From NCBI GenBank assembly GCA_019746975.1, contig JAIERK010000190.1, forward strand, positions 1 to 64,000: a stretch of DNA of 64,000 nucleotides. The letters are read 5' to 3'. The position numbers and the translations under genes are program-made. The stretch is from Candidatus Obscuribacterales bacterium. GTDB lineage: Bacteria > Cyanobacteriota > Vampirovibrionia > Obscuribacterales > Obscuribacteraceae. The notes under the pieces were generated by a model. The model made no database searches. It saw only the letters and a list, made by a program, of their open reading frames with translations, and was not told the DNA's origin. Below, in pieces: positions 42,749 through 51,495 of this stretch. Each line of letters starts with the position of its first letter. The first letter of the stretch is position 1.

Positions 42749-44578
42749 ATGAGTACGTACATACTCGGAGTATCCGCGTTCTACCACGACAGCGCTGCCT
42801 GTCTGGTCAAAGACGGAGAGATCATCGCGGCCGCCGAAGAGGAGCGATTCACGAGGAGAAAGGGCGAGTCGCGATTTCCGCAGTCGGCAATCGAGTTTTG
42901 CCTCTCGTATGCCGGTATCGGTCCATCGCAACTACATGCGGTGGCATACTATGACAAGCCTGTTATGACATTCTCTAGACTTTTGCAGACCTATCTGGAG
43001 ACGCCTTTTCGCGGTCATCAGTCTTTTATGCGAAGCGTTCCGATTTGGCTCAATGAAAAACTGAAGATTCCAAACTTGATTGATGGATCCTTGAAAGGCT
43101 TTGATGGGGAAATTTATTTCTCCAGGCACCATGAATCGCATGCGGCGTCTGTCTTCTTTACGAGTCCCTTCGAAGATGCCGCGATTTTGATCGTGGATGG
43201 TGTTGGCGAGTGGGCGTCGACTTCCATCGGCGAAGGTCGGGGCAATACCTTGAGGCTCATAAAAGAAGTGAGATTTCCCCATTCCCTGGGACTTCTGTAT
43301 ACCGCATTTACGCAGTACCTTGGCTTCAAAGTAAATTGTGATGAATACAAAGTGATGGGTCTGGCACCTTATGGCAAGCCGGTCTTCAAAGATAAGATTC
43401 TCGATCACGTGGTCAGTTTGAAAGAGGACGGCTCAATCGCGCTGAATCTCGAATATTTCGAATTTGTCAAAGGTCTGACTATGATCAACGACAAGTTAAG
43501 CAGTTTGCTTGGCAAGAAAGTTCGAGAGCCTGAAAGCGAACTCGAACAGTTTCACATGGATGTGGCTTCTACTATTCAACACATAACCGATGAATCGATC
43601 CTTCGACTTGCGCGAGAAGCCAGACGGTTGACCGGACGTAAGAAGCTTTGTCTTGCCGGTGGCGTGGCATTGAATTGCGTCGCCAACGGTTTGATCTATA
43701 GAGAAAAGGTGTTTGACGACTTGTACATTCAACCGGCGGCAGGTGATGCCGGCGGGTCCATCGGAGCAGCGCTTCAAGTCTGGTATCAGGTGTTGGGAAA
43801 GTCTAGAACGGTAACCGAAAGCGATACCATGAAGGGCGCATATCTCGGTCCGGAGATCAACCGAGCCGATGTTCACTCATTTCTCGATCGACTTCAAGTC
43901 GATTACCAGGTGATGGACGACAGATCCGCTTTAGCCAAGCAGCTTGCCGAATGGATTTCCAACGGTTTTGTCATTGGTCTCTGTCAGGGGCGGATGGAGT
44001 TTGGCCCGCGAGCGCTCGGATCTCGTAGCATCTTGGGCGATCCCCGTGATCCGGAGACGCAGTCCCGGATCAATCTAAAGGTCAAGTTCCGAGAGTCGTT
44101 TCGTCCATTTGCTCCGGCAGTACTCGAAGAGCGAACACAAGAATACTTCGACATAAATATTCCCAGTCCTTACATGCTCATCGTCATGCCGGTCAAGGAC
44201 GAGCATTGTTGCAATCAGTCGACCAACGAGGCCGCAGCGGGTCTTGCAAAACTGAAGTTGATCAGGTCGGACGTACCCGCGGTCACGCATGTCGATTATT
44301 CGGTTCGTTTGCAAACGGTGACGAAAGAGCGCAACGGATTTTTTTACGATGTAATCGAGCAGTTTTATCAACTGACTGGTTGTCCAATGATAGTGAATAC
44401 AAGCTTCAACGTACGTGGTGAGCCGATTATCATGGATCATGAGCACGCATATAATTGCTTCACTAAGACCGATATCGATATCCTTGTCATCGATGATTGC
44501 GTTGTTTTTAAACCGTCCGTAGTTGAAAGGTTGGCAAGCCGAGTGTTGAGCCAGCAGCTCGCGAGGGACGGAGTCTGA
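42749..44578 (+). CDS. NodU/CmcH-type carbamoyltransferase
   Basis: 609 residues. The N-terminal ASKHA-type domain starts ILGVSAFYHDSAACLVKDG, with EEERFTRRKG, HHESHAASVFF (metal-binding His) and IVDGVGEWAS; the C-terminal domain has GRMEFGPRALGSRSILGDPR (about residues 415-435) and PMIVNTSFNVRGEPI. These enzymes transfer carbamoyl from carbamoyl phosphate to hydroxyl groups of sugars or natural products. The carbamoyl phosphate donor would come from CarAB, whose small subunit is also in this window. It is coupled to the next gene by an overlapping TGATG. Confidence 0.93.
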   Translation: MSTYILGVSAFYHDSAACLVKDGEIIAAAEEERFTRRKGESRFPQSAIEFCLSYAGIGPSQLHAVAYYDKPVMTFSRLLQTYLETPFRGHQSFMRSVPIWLNEKLKIPNLIDGSLKGFDGEIYFSRHHESHAASVFFTSPFEDAAILIVDGVGEWASTSIGEGRGNTLRLIKEVRFPHSLGLLYTAFTQYLGFKVNCDEYKVMGLAPYGKPVFKDKILDHVVSLKEDGSIALNLEYFEFVKGLTMINDKLSSLLGKKVREPESELEQFHMDVASTIQHITDESILRLAREARRLTGRKKLCLAGGVALNCVANGLIYREKVFDDLYIQPAAGDAGGSIGAALQVWYQVLGKSRTVTESDTMKGAYLGPEINRADVHSFLDRLQVDYQVMDDRSALAKQLAEWISNGFVIGLCQGRMEFGPRALGSRSILGDPRDPETQSRINLKVKFRESFRPFAPAVLEERTQEYFDINIPSPYMLIVMPVKDEHCCNQSTNEAAAGLAKLKLIRSDVPAVTHVDYSVRLQTVTKERNGFFYDVIEQFYQLTGCPMIVNTSFNVRGEPIIMDHEHAYNCFTKTDIDILVIDDCVVFKPSVVERLASRVLSQQLARDGV

Positions 44579-44976
44579 TGCAGCAGCAATTTCACCGAAG
44601 TGAGAGGAAAGAGCTGCTTGTCACAGGGTTTGCGTTCACACTTAGCGCTGTGATTCTTTTCGTCCTGGACAAGCCAGTTGTCCCTTACATTGCATTCACT
44701 CTAGGTGCCGTCTCACTTATCGGTTTTATATTCTTCCAGTCTGTCGGGCGAAGTATTCATAAATTACTCACTGCTATCAGATTATCGATTCAGCAGGCGG
44801 TATCGTATATGGTTCTTACGATTGTCTACTTCTGTTTTGTCTCCATACTGGGATCAATACTTTCGCTGCTTGGTATGGATAAACTGCGAAAAGACTTTGG
44901 CAAGTACCAATTAACTAAGACCATGTTCGAGGACGCACCCGCAACCGATCTAGACAACTTCAAAAGGCAAAGCTGA
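44578..44976 (+). CDS. SxtJ-family membrane protein
   Basis: 132 residues with two paired membrane regions (about 15-55 and 78-100) between basic ends. Small SxtJ-like proteins regularly follow NodU-type carbamoyltransferases, as in saxitoxin and polysaccharide clusters; their biochemical role is unknown. The start overlaps the carbamoyltransferase stop by one base and the end overlaps the next gene's ATG by one base, so the three form one translational unit. Confidence 0.8.
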   Translation: MQQQFHRSERKELLVTGFAFTLSAVILFVLDKPVVPYIAFTLGAVSLIGFIFFQSVGRSIHKLLTAIRLSIQQAVSYMVLTIVYFCFVSILGSILSLLGMDKLRKDFGKYQLTKTMFEDAPATDLDNFKRQS

Positions 44977-45152
44977 TGAGCGAAAAGAAAGGCAAGCCCG
45001 TTCGAGCTAATTTACTTTCGGAGTATCTTTACTTCCTTAAGACATACAAAATGTGGTGGTTGATGCCGGTCATGATCGTCTTCCTCATCCTTGGTGTCCT
45101 GGCGATCGTCGGTGGGTCTCAAGCTGTAGTTCTTATGTATTCACTCTTTTAG
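44976..45152 (+). CDS. DUF5989-family small membrane protein (58 residues)
   Basis: A short gene encoding MSEKKGKPVRANLLSEYL, then FLKTYKMWWLMP and one membrane segment (MIVFLILGVLAIVGG), ending VVLMYSLF. This pattern matches the small single-pass proteins that accompany carbamoyltransferase/SxtJ pairs. The ATG is in a TGATG overlap with the SxtJ gene. Probably a membrane partner that positions the carbamoyltransferase at the inner face of the membrane; this role is inference. Confidence 0.78.
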   Translation: MSEKKGKPVRANLLSEYLYFLKTYKMWWLMPVMIVFLILGVLAIVGGSQAVVLMYSLF

Positions 45153-45293
45153 TTCGACTTCTCCTGTGCGAATGGTCAGCTTAGCGGTCCCTGCATCCGC
45201 AAATCCGCCTCGCCCATTTTCTGCCACTGAAAGCGATACCAGTTCTTGAGGCAGTCCAATATCGCCTGTCGCTATTGATCGATCTTAGCGACG

Positions 45294-45353
45294 ACCAATA
45301 CCTAAAACCAATACCTAAAACCAATACCTAAGACCAATACCTAAGACCAATAC
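45294..45353. repeat. 13-bp tandem repeat, about 4.6 copies
   Basis: ACCAATACCTAAA is repeated head to tail; the third and fourth units have a G at the last position. It ends 6 bases before the stop codon of the kinase gene, in the space between the convergent DUF5989 and kinase genes. Copy number is probably variable between strains. Confidence 0.9.
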
Positions 45354-45359
45354 GGGAAC

Positions 45360-46568
45360 TCAGTTCAATGCCGTATCCGTCAATGCGGCTTCATCGGTGA
45401 GTTCCCTCGGAATTGTCGATTCGCCGGAATCATCATTCGAGGCGTCTTGCGTCGCGTTGGGCGTGGTGCCACCGTCCTTAGTGCTAGTCATTTCTTCAGA
45501 TATAAGCTTCTGAATCTGCTTGAGCTTCTTCTCTTGCTCGGCGAGCTTCTTCTCTCTCTCGTCCAGCCGCAACTCATGAATTGACTTTACTTCCTGGGTG
45601 CGCGTCTCTTGCTGATCCTGTAGCTTACCGAGGACAATCAATCCTCCTAGAAACATACCGATCGCTGCTATCGAAGAAAGCACCACTACTAGTGGCTTGC
45701 CTTTTGTAGAGGGGGGTTCAGGCGGTACGTATTCCAAATCATTTTTTATGTACTCGGCGCCTGGATAGCGAGCGCTTGCTTCCTGCTGAGTCGCTCTCAT
45801 CACAATCTCGTTGATATGATCGGAAATCGCCGAGTTAAGCTTCTTAGGCTCAGATACGGTGAGCGCAAGCGGATCTTGCCCGGTGAGCAAAAAGTGCATT
45901 GTCGCGCCAAGCGCATAGATATCCGACCGCGTGGTGGCATGCCCCCAGTATTGCTCTGGTGGAGAGTAGCCCTGGGACACGACTTGCGTGTTGTCTTCTT
46001 CGGATTCGAAAGGGCGAGCAATACCAAAGTCAACCAACTTCACCTGATCATTAGTGTTGATCATGATGTTGCTTGGCTTCAGGTCTCTATAGATAACCGG
46101 AGGATTATGGGTGTGCAGATACTTGAGTACGTTGCAGATCGTTATGGCCCATTTGATGACAGTTTTCTCGTCGAAGGGCTCTCCTCTCTTCATGAGCATC
46201 TCATGAAGATTTTGACCCTCCACGTACTCCATGACCAGATAATATTTATCGTCCTCACGGAATTGATCCAGGACGCGTACGATGTTTTGATGATCGAGGT
46301 CGGCAAGGACGTGAACTTCCCGAAGGAAAAACTCTTGCGCCATCTCTTTGTCCGAACCGCAGTTGAGATGGTCGTCTTTGAGCTCTTTGACGACGCATTG
46401 CTTCTTCTGATTGCTGAGCGTGGAGAGATTGAGATCTCTCGCCATGTACACCGTACCCATGCCACCCGAATTCAGCTTGTCCACGACTTCCCATCGCCGA
46501 TTGAGCGTATATGGAAATTTTCGAGGAGCCGAGCTGGGGTTGCGTGGATTATTGTCGAAGTTGGACAT
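45360..46568 (-). CDS. membrane-anchored Hanks-type Ser/Thr protein kinase
   Basis: 402 residues. The kinase domain has LNSGGMGTVYMARD (Gly loop), CVVKEL (ATP Lys), VIYRDLKPSNIM (Tyr for His of HRD, as in the 22.9 kb kinase), LVDFGIARPF and GYSPPEQYWG. A single membrane segment (LVVVLSSIAAIGMFLGGLIVLG, about 293-314) is followed by a Lys/Glu coiled coil (LRLDEREKKLAEQEKKLKQIQ) and an acidic Thr-rich tail, which would be extracytoplasmic. The tail could sense an envelope signal. It ends next to a tandem repeat. Confidence 0.92.
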   Translation of the reverse strand: MSNFDNNPRNPSSAPRKFPYTLNRRWEVVDKLNSGGMGTVYMARDLNLSTLSNQKKQCVVKELKDDHLNCGSDKEMAQEFFLREVHVLADLDHQNIVRVLDQFREDDKYYLVMEYVEGQNLHEMLMKRGEPFDEKTVIKWAITICNVLKYLHTHNPPVIYRDLKPSNIMINTNDQVKLVDFGIARPFESEEDNTQVVSQGYSPPEQYWGHATTRSDIYALGATMHFLLTGQDPLALTVSEPKKLNSAISDHINEIVMRATQQEASARYPGAEYIKNDLEYVPPEPPSTKGKPLVVVLSSIAAIGMFLGGLIVLGKLQDQQETRTQEVKSIHELRLDEREKKLAEQEKKLKQIQKLISEEMTSTKDGGTTPNATQDASNDDSGESTIPRELTDEAALTDTALN

Positions 46569-47042
46569 TGGGTGACCGAGGTTGCCAAACCTGCTCTAGT
46601 ATAACAACAGTTAATCTAGGACGCACGCACTTTTAATCACCCGGGCTGGTTGTCTGTGCGCATACCGAGACGATCCTTCCGAGACCCGGACCAGACATCC
46701 TTCTCGATTTGAATTGAGCGCCACTATTAGTTTGCAAAACAGAGCAGCGAGGACTAACCTGGGGGAAAAAGGCGGTCATTTGCCTAGATGGTGAAGAACT
46801 CTTCGCGGAGGATATTTGGACATTGTCGCCAGTGCCTGAGTGTTTGCACTAAGGCTGAGCTACCGTTCAGGCTCGCCTAAGTGCTGAGTCTCAGTCGCCG
46901 GCTCCCGCTGCCTCTCCGGCTTCTTATGGGCAATGTTTAATGACTTCAACAGCCCACTTTCGGCAGAATTGCGGCTCAGAGCATCGTGCTATACGGAAAT
47001 GAGAGTTTCGTAGCCGCCAATAAGTCCGATAGATTGCGACCG
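46569..47042. other. 474-base intergenic region with a long hairpin
   Basis: No supported gene between the kinase and mqnA (both minus strand). The stretch 46846-46884 can fold into a long hairpin: GCACTAAGGC + GAGC pairs with GCTC + GCCTAAGTGC (one mismatch and one bulge, 10-base loop). It is a candidate for a structured RNA or transcript end; no U-run follows on either strand. Confidence 0.45.
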
Positions 47043-47897
47043 TTAAATCAAGTCGTATTGATGTAGAAGTGAGGAGAACAGATCCAGGCTTTTCAAATGA
47101 TCTTCATCCATTCGCCAGTTTAGATTTTCGAGAAAGTATTTGGCCATTCTTTCTCGTGGTAGTCCAGTCATCTCGCGCGCTCTGTCGATGACCGCATCGA
47201 GCATGCTTGTTGTGCCGATTTCGCGTGCAGACTTGAGTGCGAGGCAGACATGTCTATAACTTTCCTGACGGGTTGACGCAAATTCTGTTCGCGCCACGAA
47301 GACGCCGAATACCATGGGCAGTGCGAACTTCTTCATCCACCATTCGCCCAGATCGATTCGGAGATAGTTTTCCGACCAGGATTCATCCAATTGCAACGCC
47401 TTGTCGCCGATGACCAGTGCACCAGAGAATCCGCTGTCAGACCCAATTACAGGCTGATCGACGACGACGATCTCGACTTTGCTTTGGTACTCCATCTCCA
47501 GCATCAAGGCAGTTAGTTTGATTGAGGTAGCCGATGAGCTGGGTACCGCAATGCGACGACCCGACAGACTCTCCGGTTTACAATTTGCAAAAAACAATAC
47601 GCTGCCAACCGGTCCATAACTTGAAATCGAGAGGTCAGGAACCAGGGTCAGATCGGAGCGGCTCAGGTAGAGAAAGGAGCTTGTCGAGCTGATGTCGAGA
47701 TCTCCTTTCTCAATCAGTCGATTGAGCTCTTGCGGGTTGCCTTCGATTCGATTGGCATCCAGTCTCACTCTACCTTCTTCGATTGGCAGATTGATTGGCA
47801 GGCAGTTGCTGAAATTGATCTGCCCCACGCGCGGCAAAGCAGCTCCCGGTGGCGCTTCTCTTAGATTAGTCTCGTTGCTTGTGATATGGATAGCCAA
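47043..47897 (-). CDS. mqnA: chorismate dehydratase (futalosine menaquinone pathway)
   Basis: First step of the futalosine route to menaquinone: chorismate to 3-enolpyruvylbenzoate. The 284-residue protein has the MqnA periplasmic-binding-like fold: VGQINFSNCLPINLPIE at the N terminus, GDLDISSTSSFLYL (product/substrate Ser pair), SYGPVGSVLFF, and the later ALVIGDKAL and LPMVFGVFVAR. The start is TTG at 47897 without a strong ribosome-binding site, so a few residues may be wrong. Other mqn genes are not adjacent. Confidence 0.9.
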   Translation of the reverse strand: MAIHITSNETNLREAPPGAALPRVGQINFSNCLPINLPIEEGRVRLDANRIEGNPQELNRLIEKGDLDISSTSSFLYLSRSDLTLVPDLSISSYGPVGSVLFFANCKPESLSGRRIAVPSSSATSIKLTALMLEMEYQSKVEIVVVDQPVIGSDSGFSGALVIGDKALQLDESWSENYLRIDLGEWWMKKFALPMVFGVFVARTEFASTRQESYRHVCLALKSAREIGTTSMLDAVIDRAREMTGLPRERMAKYFLENLNWRMDEDHLKSLDLFSSLLHQYDLI

Positions 47898-48106
47898 TAA
47901 TAAGATGGGAGGAGAACGAACCTTTTAGTATAAACAAACGTTGTCTCGCTCCCTATCAACTATTATTCACGTCTAATCGCAGTAGTCAAGAGTTTAATGT
48001 TGGTTGGGGAAACTTTTTTGCTGTTGTGCTTGTAAACTGGGGCACAGTCTTTCTCCGTTGCACCAATCGGCGACCCCTTCGGTTCAGTCATTATGAGGTA
48101 TTAGCT

Positions 48107-49417
48107 GTGAGAATGGTGGACTTGATATTGGCGAAACGAGCCGGTAATGAGCATTCCAATCAGGAGATCAAATTCCTGGTCGATGGCATAATGAATGGGG
48201 CTGTCCCCGATTACCAGCTCAGTGCCTGGCTTATGGCAGTGTGCTGGCGCGGTCTCTCGGATAACGAGACTGCCTGGCTCACCGATGGCATGTGCAATTC
48301 GGGAGACGTACTCGACCTTTCCGCTGTGGCGGATTTAATCGGTGACAAGCACAGCACCGGAGGAGTAGGTGACAAAACTACTCTTGTCTTTGTTCCGCTG
48401 CTCGCTGCAGCAGGTATCCCGATGGCTAAATTGTCGGGACGTGGTCTCGGGCATACCGGTGGCACGATCGATAAGCTCGAGTCTATTCCCGGCTTTCGCA
48501 CTAATCTTGGCAAAGATGAATTCGTCAAACAAGTCAAAGATGTCTCGATGGCGATCGCCGGTCAGACTGCCGAGCTGGCACCAGCAGACGGAAAGATTTA
48601 TGCGCTGCGCGATGTCACGGGTACAGTCGAGTCCATCCCGCTGATTGCCGCTTCAGTAATGTCGAAGAAACTTGCAGCCGGGGCCAATCTCATCATTCTT
48701 GACGTAAAGGCCGGACGTGGAGCCTTTATGGATACAGTCGACAAAGCCAAAAATCTCGCTACCACAATGGTGGCAGTCGGCAAAGCTCTTGGCCGTCCGG
48801 TCACGGCGGTGGTCACAGACATGGAGCAGCCGCTTGGAAATGCGGTCGGTCATACGCTTGAAGTAATCGAAGCAATTGAAACACTAAAGGGACGCGGTCC
48901 CAAAGATCTGGAAGAACTATGCCTTTCGCTCGGCTCGATGGCACTTGTTACTGCTGGAAAAGCGAAAGATGAAAAAGAGGCGCGCGTTCGATTGAGCAAG
49001 TTGATCTCGGATGGAGTAGCGCTGGAGTATTTTCAGAAGTTGGTGAAGGCTCAGGGCGGCGATCCTAGCGTCATCGATAACTACGAAATCATGCCTCAAG
49101 CTAAGCACCAGTTCGAACTGATGGCAGAACCTAACGGCACCAAATGGGTGGAGCATCTCGACGGTCGAAAGATCGCAGAGACGCTTAAGCTCATGGGTGC
49201 AGGACGTGTTAAGAAGGGCGATTCGATCGACTTAAGTGTTGGGGTCGTTTTGAAAGGCAAGGTTGGTTCGGAGATCAAAGGCGGCGATTCTCTAGCGACG
49301 GTTTACGCCGACTCCGAAGAGCAGTTTAAATCAGTTAAAGACAAGCTTTTGAGCGCCTTTACCTTTAACGCAAATAGAGTCGATCAGTCACCACTGGTGA
49401 AGGCGAGTGTTTCCTGA
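48107..49417 (+). CDS. pdp: pyrimidine-nucleoside (thymidine) phosphorylase
   Basis: Phosphorolysis of thymidine/uridine to base plus (deoxy)ribose-1-phosphate in nucleoside salvage. Family signatures are nearly identical to Bacillus Pdp: SGDVLDLSAVADLIGDKHSTGGVGDKTTL, AKLSGRGLGHTGGTIDKLESIPGF (signature), and YALRDVTGTVESIPLIAASVMSKKLA. The GTG at 48107 follows GAGGT by 8 bases and gives MRMVDLI, as in Bacillus; the frame runs 27 codons further upstream but without family similarity. It overlaps the next gene by one base (TGATG). Confidence 0.94.
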   Translation: MRMVDLILAKRAGNEHSNQEIKFLVDGIMNGAVPDYQLSAWLMAVCWRGLSDNETAWLTDGMCNSGDVLDLSAVADLIGDKHSTGGVGDKTTLVFVPLLAAAGIPMAKLSGRGLGHTGGTIDKLESIPGFRTNLGKDEFVKQVKDVSMAIAGQTAELAPADGKIYALRDVTGTVESIPLIAASVMSKKLAAGANLIILDVKAGRGAFMDTVDKAKNLATTMVAVGKALGRPVTAVVTDMEQPLGNAVGHTLEVIEAIETLKGRGPKDLEELCLSLGSMALVTAGKAKDEKEARVRLSKLISDGVALEYFQKLVKAQGGDPSVIDNYEIMPQAKHQFELMAEPNGTKWVEHLDGRKIAETLKLMGAGRVKKGDSIDLSVGVVLKGKVGSEIKGGDSLATVYADSEEQFKSVKDKLLSAFTFNANRVDQSPLVKASVS

Positions 49418-50220
49418 TGTCGGACAGTTGGCGTTTAATACCGTATCAGGTGCATGATGCCGCCACTAACATGGCTATCGACGAAGCCATTCTGGAGGCG
49501 CATTTGCACGGTAAAGTCCCTCCAACTCTCAGAGTTTATGGTTGGAAACCGCGAGCCGTATCGATTGGATATGGGCAGCGCTTAAGCGAGTCCATTGAAC
49601 GGAGAATTCGGGATCGCGGTTTCGACATCGTCCGCAGACCAACTGGAGGGCGGGCCGTGGTGCATGCGCACGAGCTTACTTACTCTTTCGTTGGAAGCGC
49701 TGGAACCGAATCGCAAGGTGCTCTCAGCGACAGCGTGATAAAAGCTTACAAGCAAATCTGCGAAGGGTTAATCCTGGCGTTTCAGACCCTTGGAGTGACT
49801 CTCGCTCTGGGTGAATCATCCAGTCAATACAAAAACGCTCATGACTGTTTCCTCGCCACCACGAGCGCCGACCTACATCATGATGGTAAGAAGATGATCG
49901 GCAGCGCGCAATTGCGCAGACGACACGGTGTTCTTCAACATGGTTCCATTCTTCTCGACCAACCGCAGGATCTGATGATGGACCTCCTGTTTGGGAAAAT
50001 TGAAACTGAAGCTAAAGAAACTTATTCCAGGCATCGCAACCTTTTTGATGTATTGGGTCGAACAATTTGCTTTTCTGAGCTGGAGTCCGCATTGCGTACA
50101 GGTTTTGAAATTGCTTTTCATCATACGATACTGCCTTCTGGTCTCATCCAAAGCGAAACCTCTAGCTCTAAAGAACTACGCCGTAGTTATGAAAGTCCCT
50201 TATCCGTCCACAAGGTCTAG
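49417..50220 (+). CDS. LipM-type octanoyltransferase / lipoate-protein ligase family
   Basis: 267 residues of the BPL/LplA/LipB fold: WRLIPYQVHDAATNMAIDEAI, PTLRVYGWKPRAVSIGYGQ, then the lipoyl-binding RRPTGGRAVVHAHELTYSF, and DGKKMIGSAQLRRRHGVLQHGSILL with the conserved Lys. A Cys in HDCF (about residue 143) sits where LipM has its catalytic Cys, which favours octanoyl transfer from octanoyl-ACP over lipoate ligation. Coupled to pdp without an obvious metabolic link. Confidence 0.85.
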   Translation: MSDSWRLIPYQVHDAATNMAIDEAILEAHLHGKVPPTLRVYGWKPRAVSIGYGQRLSESIERRIRDRGFDIVRRPTGGRAVVHAHELTYSFVGSAGTESQGALSDSVIKAYKQICEGLILAFQTLGVTLALGESSSQYKNAHDCFLATTSADLHHDGKKMIGSAQLRRRHGVLQHGSILLDQPQDLMMDLLFGKIETEAKETYSRHRNLFDVLGRTICFSELESALRTGFEIAFHHTILPSGLIQSETSSSKELRRSYESPLSVHKV

Positions 50221-50318
50221 CTTTCCTCCGTGCCCAGGACGGTTATGTGGCACAGGAAGCTCTTTGAGACCGCAAGACTCAGCCGCGATTAAATCGAACA
50301 TTGAGTTGCTAGCTTGAG

Positions 50319-50876
50319 CTATCTGATTTTGTTTAGCGGGTTTAGTCCAGCCAGGAAAGATCGCTTCGGCTGTTTGCCTTTTGCTTTCTGTACCTGAAGC
50401 TTAGCCATGCGCTTCAAGCCGCTTATCGCAGTGCGAGCTTCTTGTTGTTCGAGATGATCTGCGTCGTGTCTGGCTAATAGCGTCCATTCATCAAGGCATT
50501 GACCGTACAACTCCCAATCGATGCCATTCCGGTTCGACTTGATTTTTTGTGTCATCGCGCGTGCAAGCATCAAATGCCCACCCGGATCAGCCGGATCAAA
50601 CTGCACTGCCTTTGCAAATTTCTTAATAGCCTCATCAATCTTGCCTTCGATAATGAGCTGTTCTCCAGTGAATCGAAGTTGTGAAGCTTCGCTCAACTTG
50701 GCTCCAGCACCGGTGCCGAAATACGATGAATCGGGACGTTCGGTCGAATAGACTTTCCCGATATCTCCAACGCTCGGAGATATCGAGTCAGCTCCGGCAG
50801 GCGACGCCACCAGAACTGCGCCAAAAATAAGCATGACCGCTTTCGTGGCAATAGAAACGAATGTTGGCTTTATCAT
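50319..50876 (-). CDS. exported TPR-like protein of unknown function
   Basis: 185 residues with a signal peptide (AVMLIFGAVLVASPAGA, cleaved near residue 29), then a TPR-like helical pair (EQLIIEGKIDEAIKKFAKAVQFDPADPGGHLMLARAMTQK, given here in part) and basic C terminus (KLQVQKAKGKQPKRSF). Probably periplasmic. The next gene upstream on the same strand is a coiled-coil protein 56 bases away. No specific function can be given. Confidence 0.65.
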   Translation of the reverse strand: MIKPTFVSIATKAVMLIFGAVLVASPAGADSISPSVGDIGKVYSTERPDSSYFGTGAGAKLSEASQLRFTGEQLIIEGKIDEAIKKFAKAVQFDPADPGGHLMLARAMTQKIKSNRNGIDWELYGQCLDEWTLLARHDADHLEQQEARTAISGLKRMAKLQVQKAKGKQPKRSFLAGLNPLNKIR

Positions 50877-50932
50877 TCAATTCTCCCGAACAGGCAACTC
50901 CCCTAACAGCACCCTATGTAGATCAGGGTTAT

Positions 50933-51304
50933 CTAATTGTCTTGCTTTACGCCGCTGTCGGGGGTCTCATGATCGTCGGTAACATCATCTACGTCGACAT
51001 GCTGAGTGTGTAACTGAAGTTCGGCAATTTCGCTATCGATCTCCTTGATCTTCTCGTCGATGCGCTCTATCTGACTGATTTCGTCTTTGATCTTGTCCTT
51101 TAGTACGTTGCCGTCGATCGCGCTATTTTCTTCCAAGAGAGTGTACACGCGCAAACCTATAGCCTGTAAGTGCTTATTCTTCTCCGAGTTGAGTGTGACC
51201 ACATTCATCTTGAGCTTGCCGAGCTTGGCTGCGCGGTTGGTCTGATCTGCTACCTTCCCGGCAGCCGACTTTACTTTGTCGAAAATACTTTCAAATGGTG
51301 TCAT
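50933..51304 (-). CDS. small coiled-coil protein of unknown function
   Basis: 123 residues without membrane segment or Cys. Two helices of coiled-coil type are likely (FDKVKSAAGKVADQTNRAAKL and KDEISQIERIDEKIKEID), followed by an acidic, disordered tail (VDVDDVTDDHETPDS). The layout resembles small zinc-ribbon-associated or YtxH-like coiled-coil proteins but no zinc ligands are present. Possible co-transcription with the TPR-like gene. Confidence 0.6.
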   Translation of the reverse strand: MTPFESIFDKVKSAAGKVADQTNRAAKLGKLKMNVVTLNSEKNKHLQAIGLRVYTLLEENSAIDGNVLKDKIKDEISQIERIDEKIKEIDSEIAELQLHTQHVDVDDVTDDHETPDSGVKQDN

Positions 51305-51495
51305 GTGCTTTTGTCCGCTAACTTACAACTGTTAGGATTCTTGTTGCCTGATTCGGCTAAGAATACATCATCTGACCGAGCTTAGCAAAGAATTGCCTAA
51401 GTTGATGGCACTAAGATATGTAGGTCTGCGAGTATTCGAAACAACTGCGGGCTGGCATGTTTTGCAGTTGCCGCTTCGAAGTCAAACCCTATAGG

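Noticed and set aside
45294-45353. CRISPR array
   Set aside because: Units are only 13 bases with no spacers and no cas genes nearby; this is a simple tandem repeat. No CRISPR was seen elsewhere in the window.
45816-46604. 262-residue plus-strand frame opposite the second kinase
   Set aside because: Antisense to all conserved kinase motifs; no ribosome-binding site or recognisable domain.
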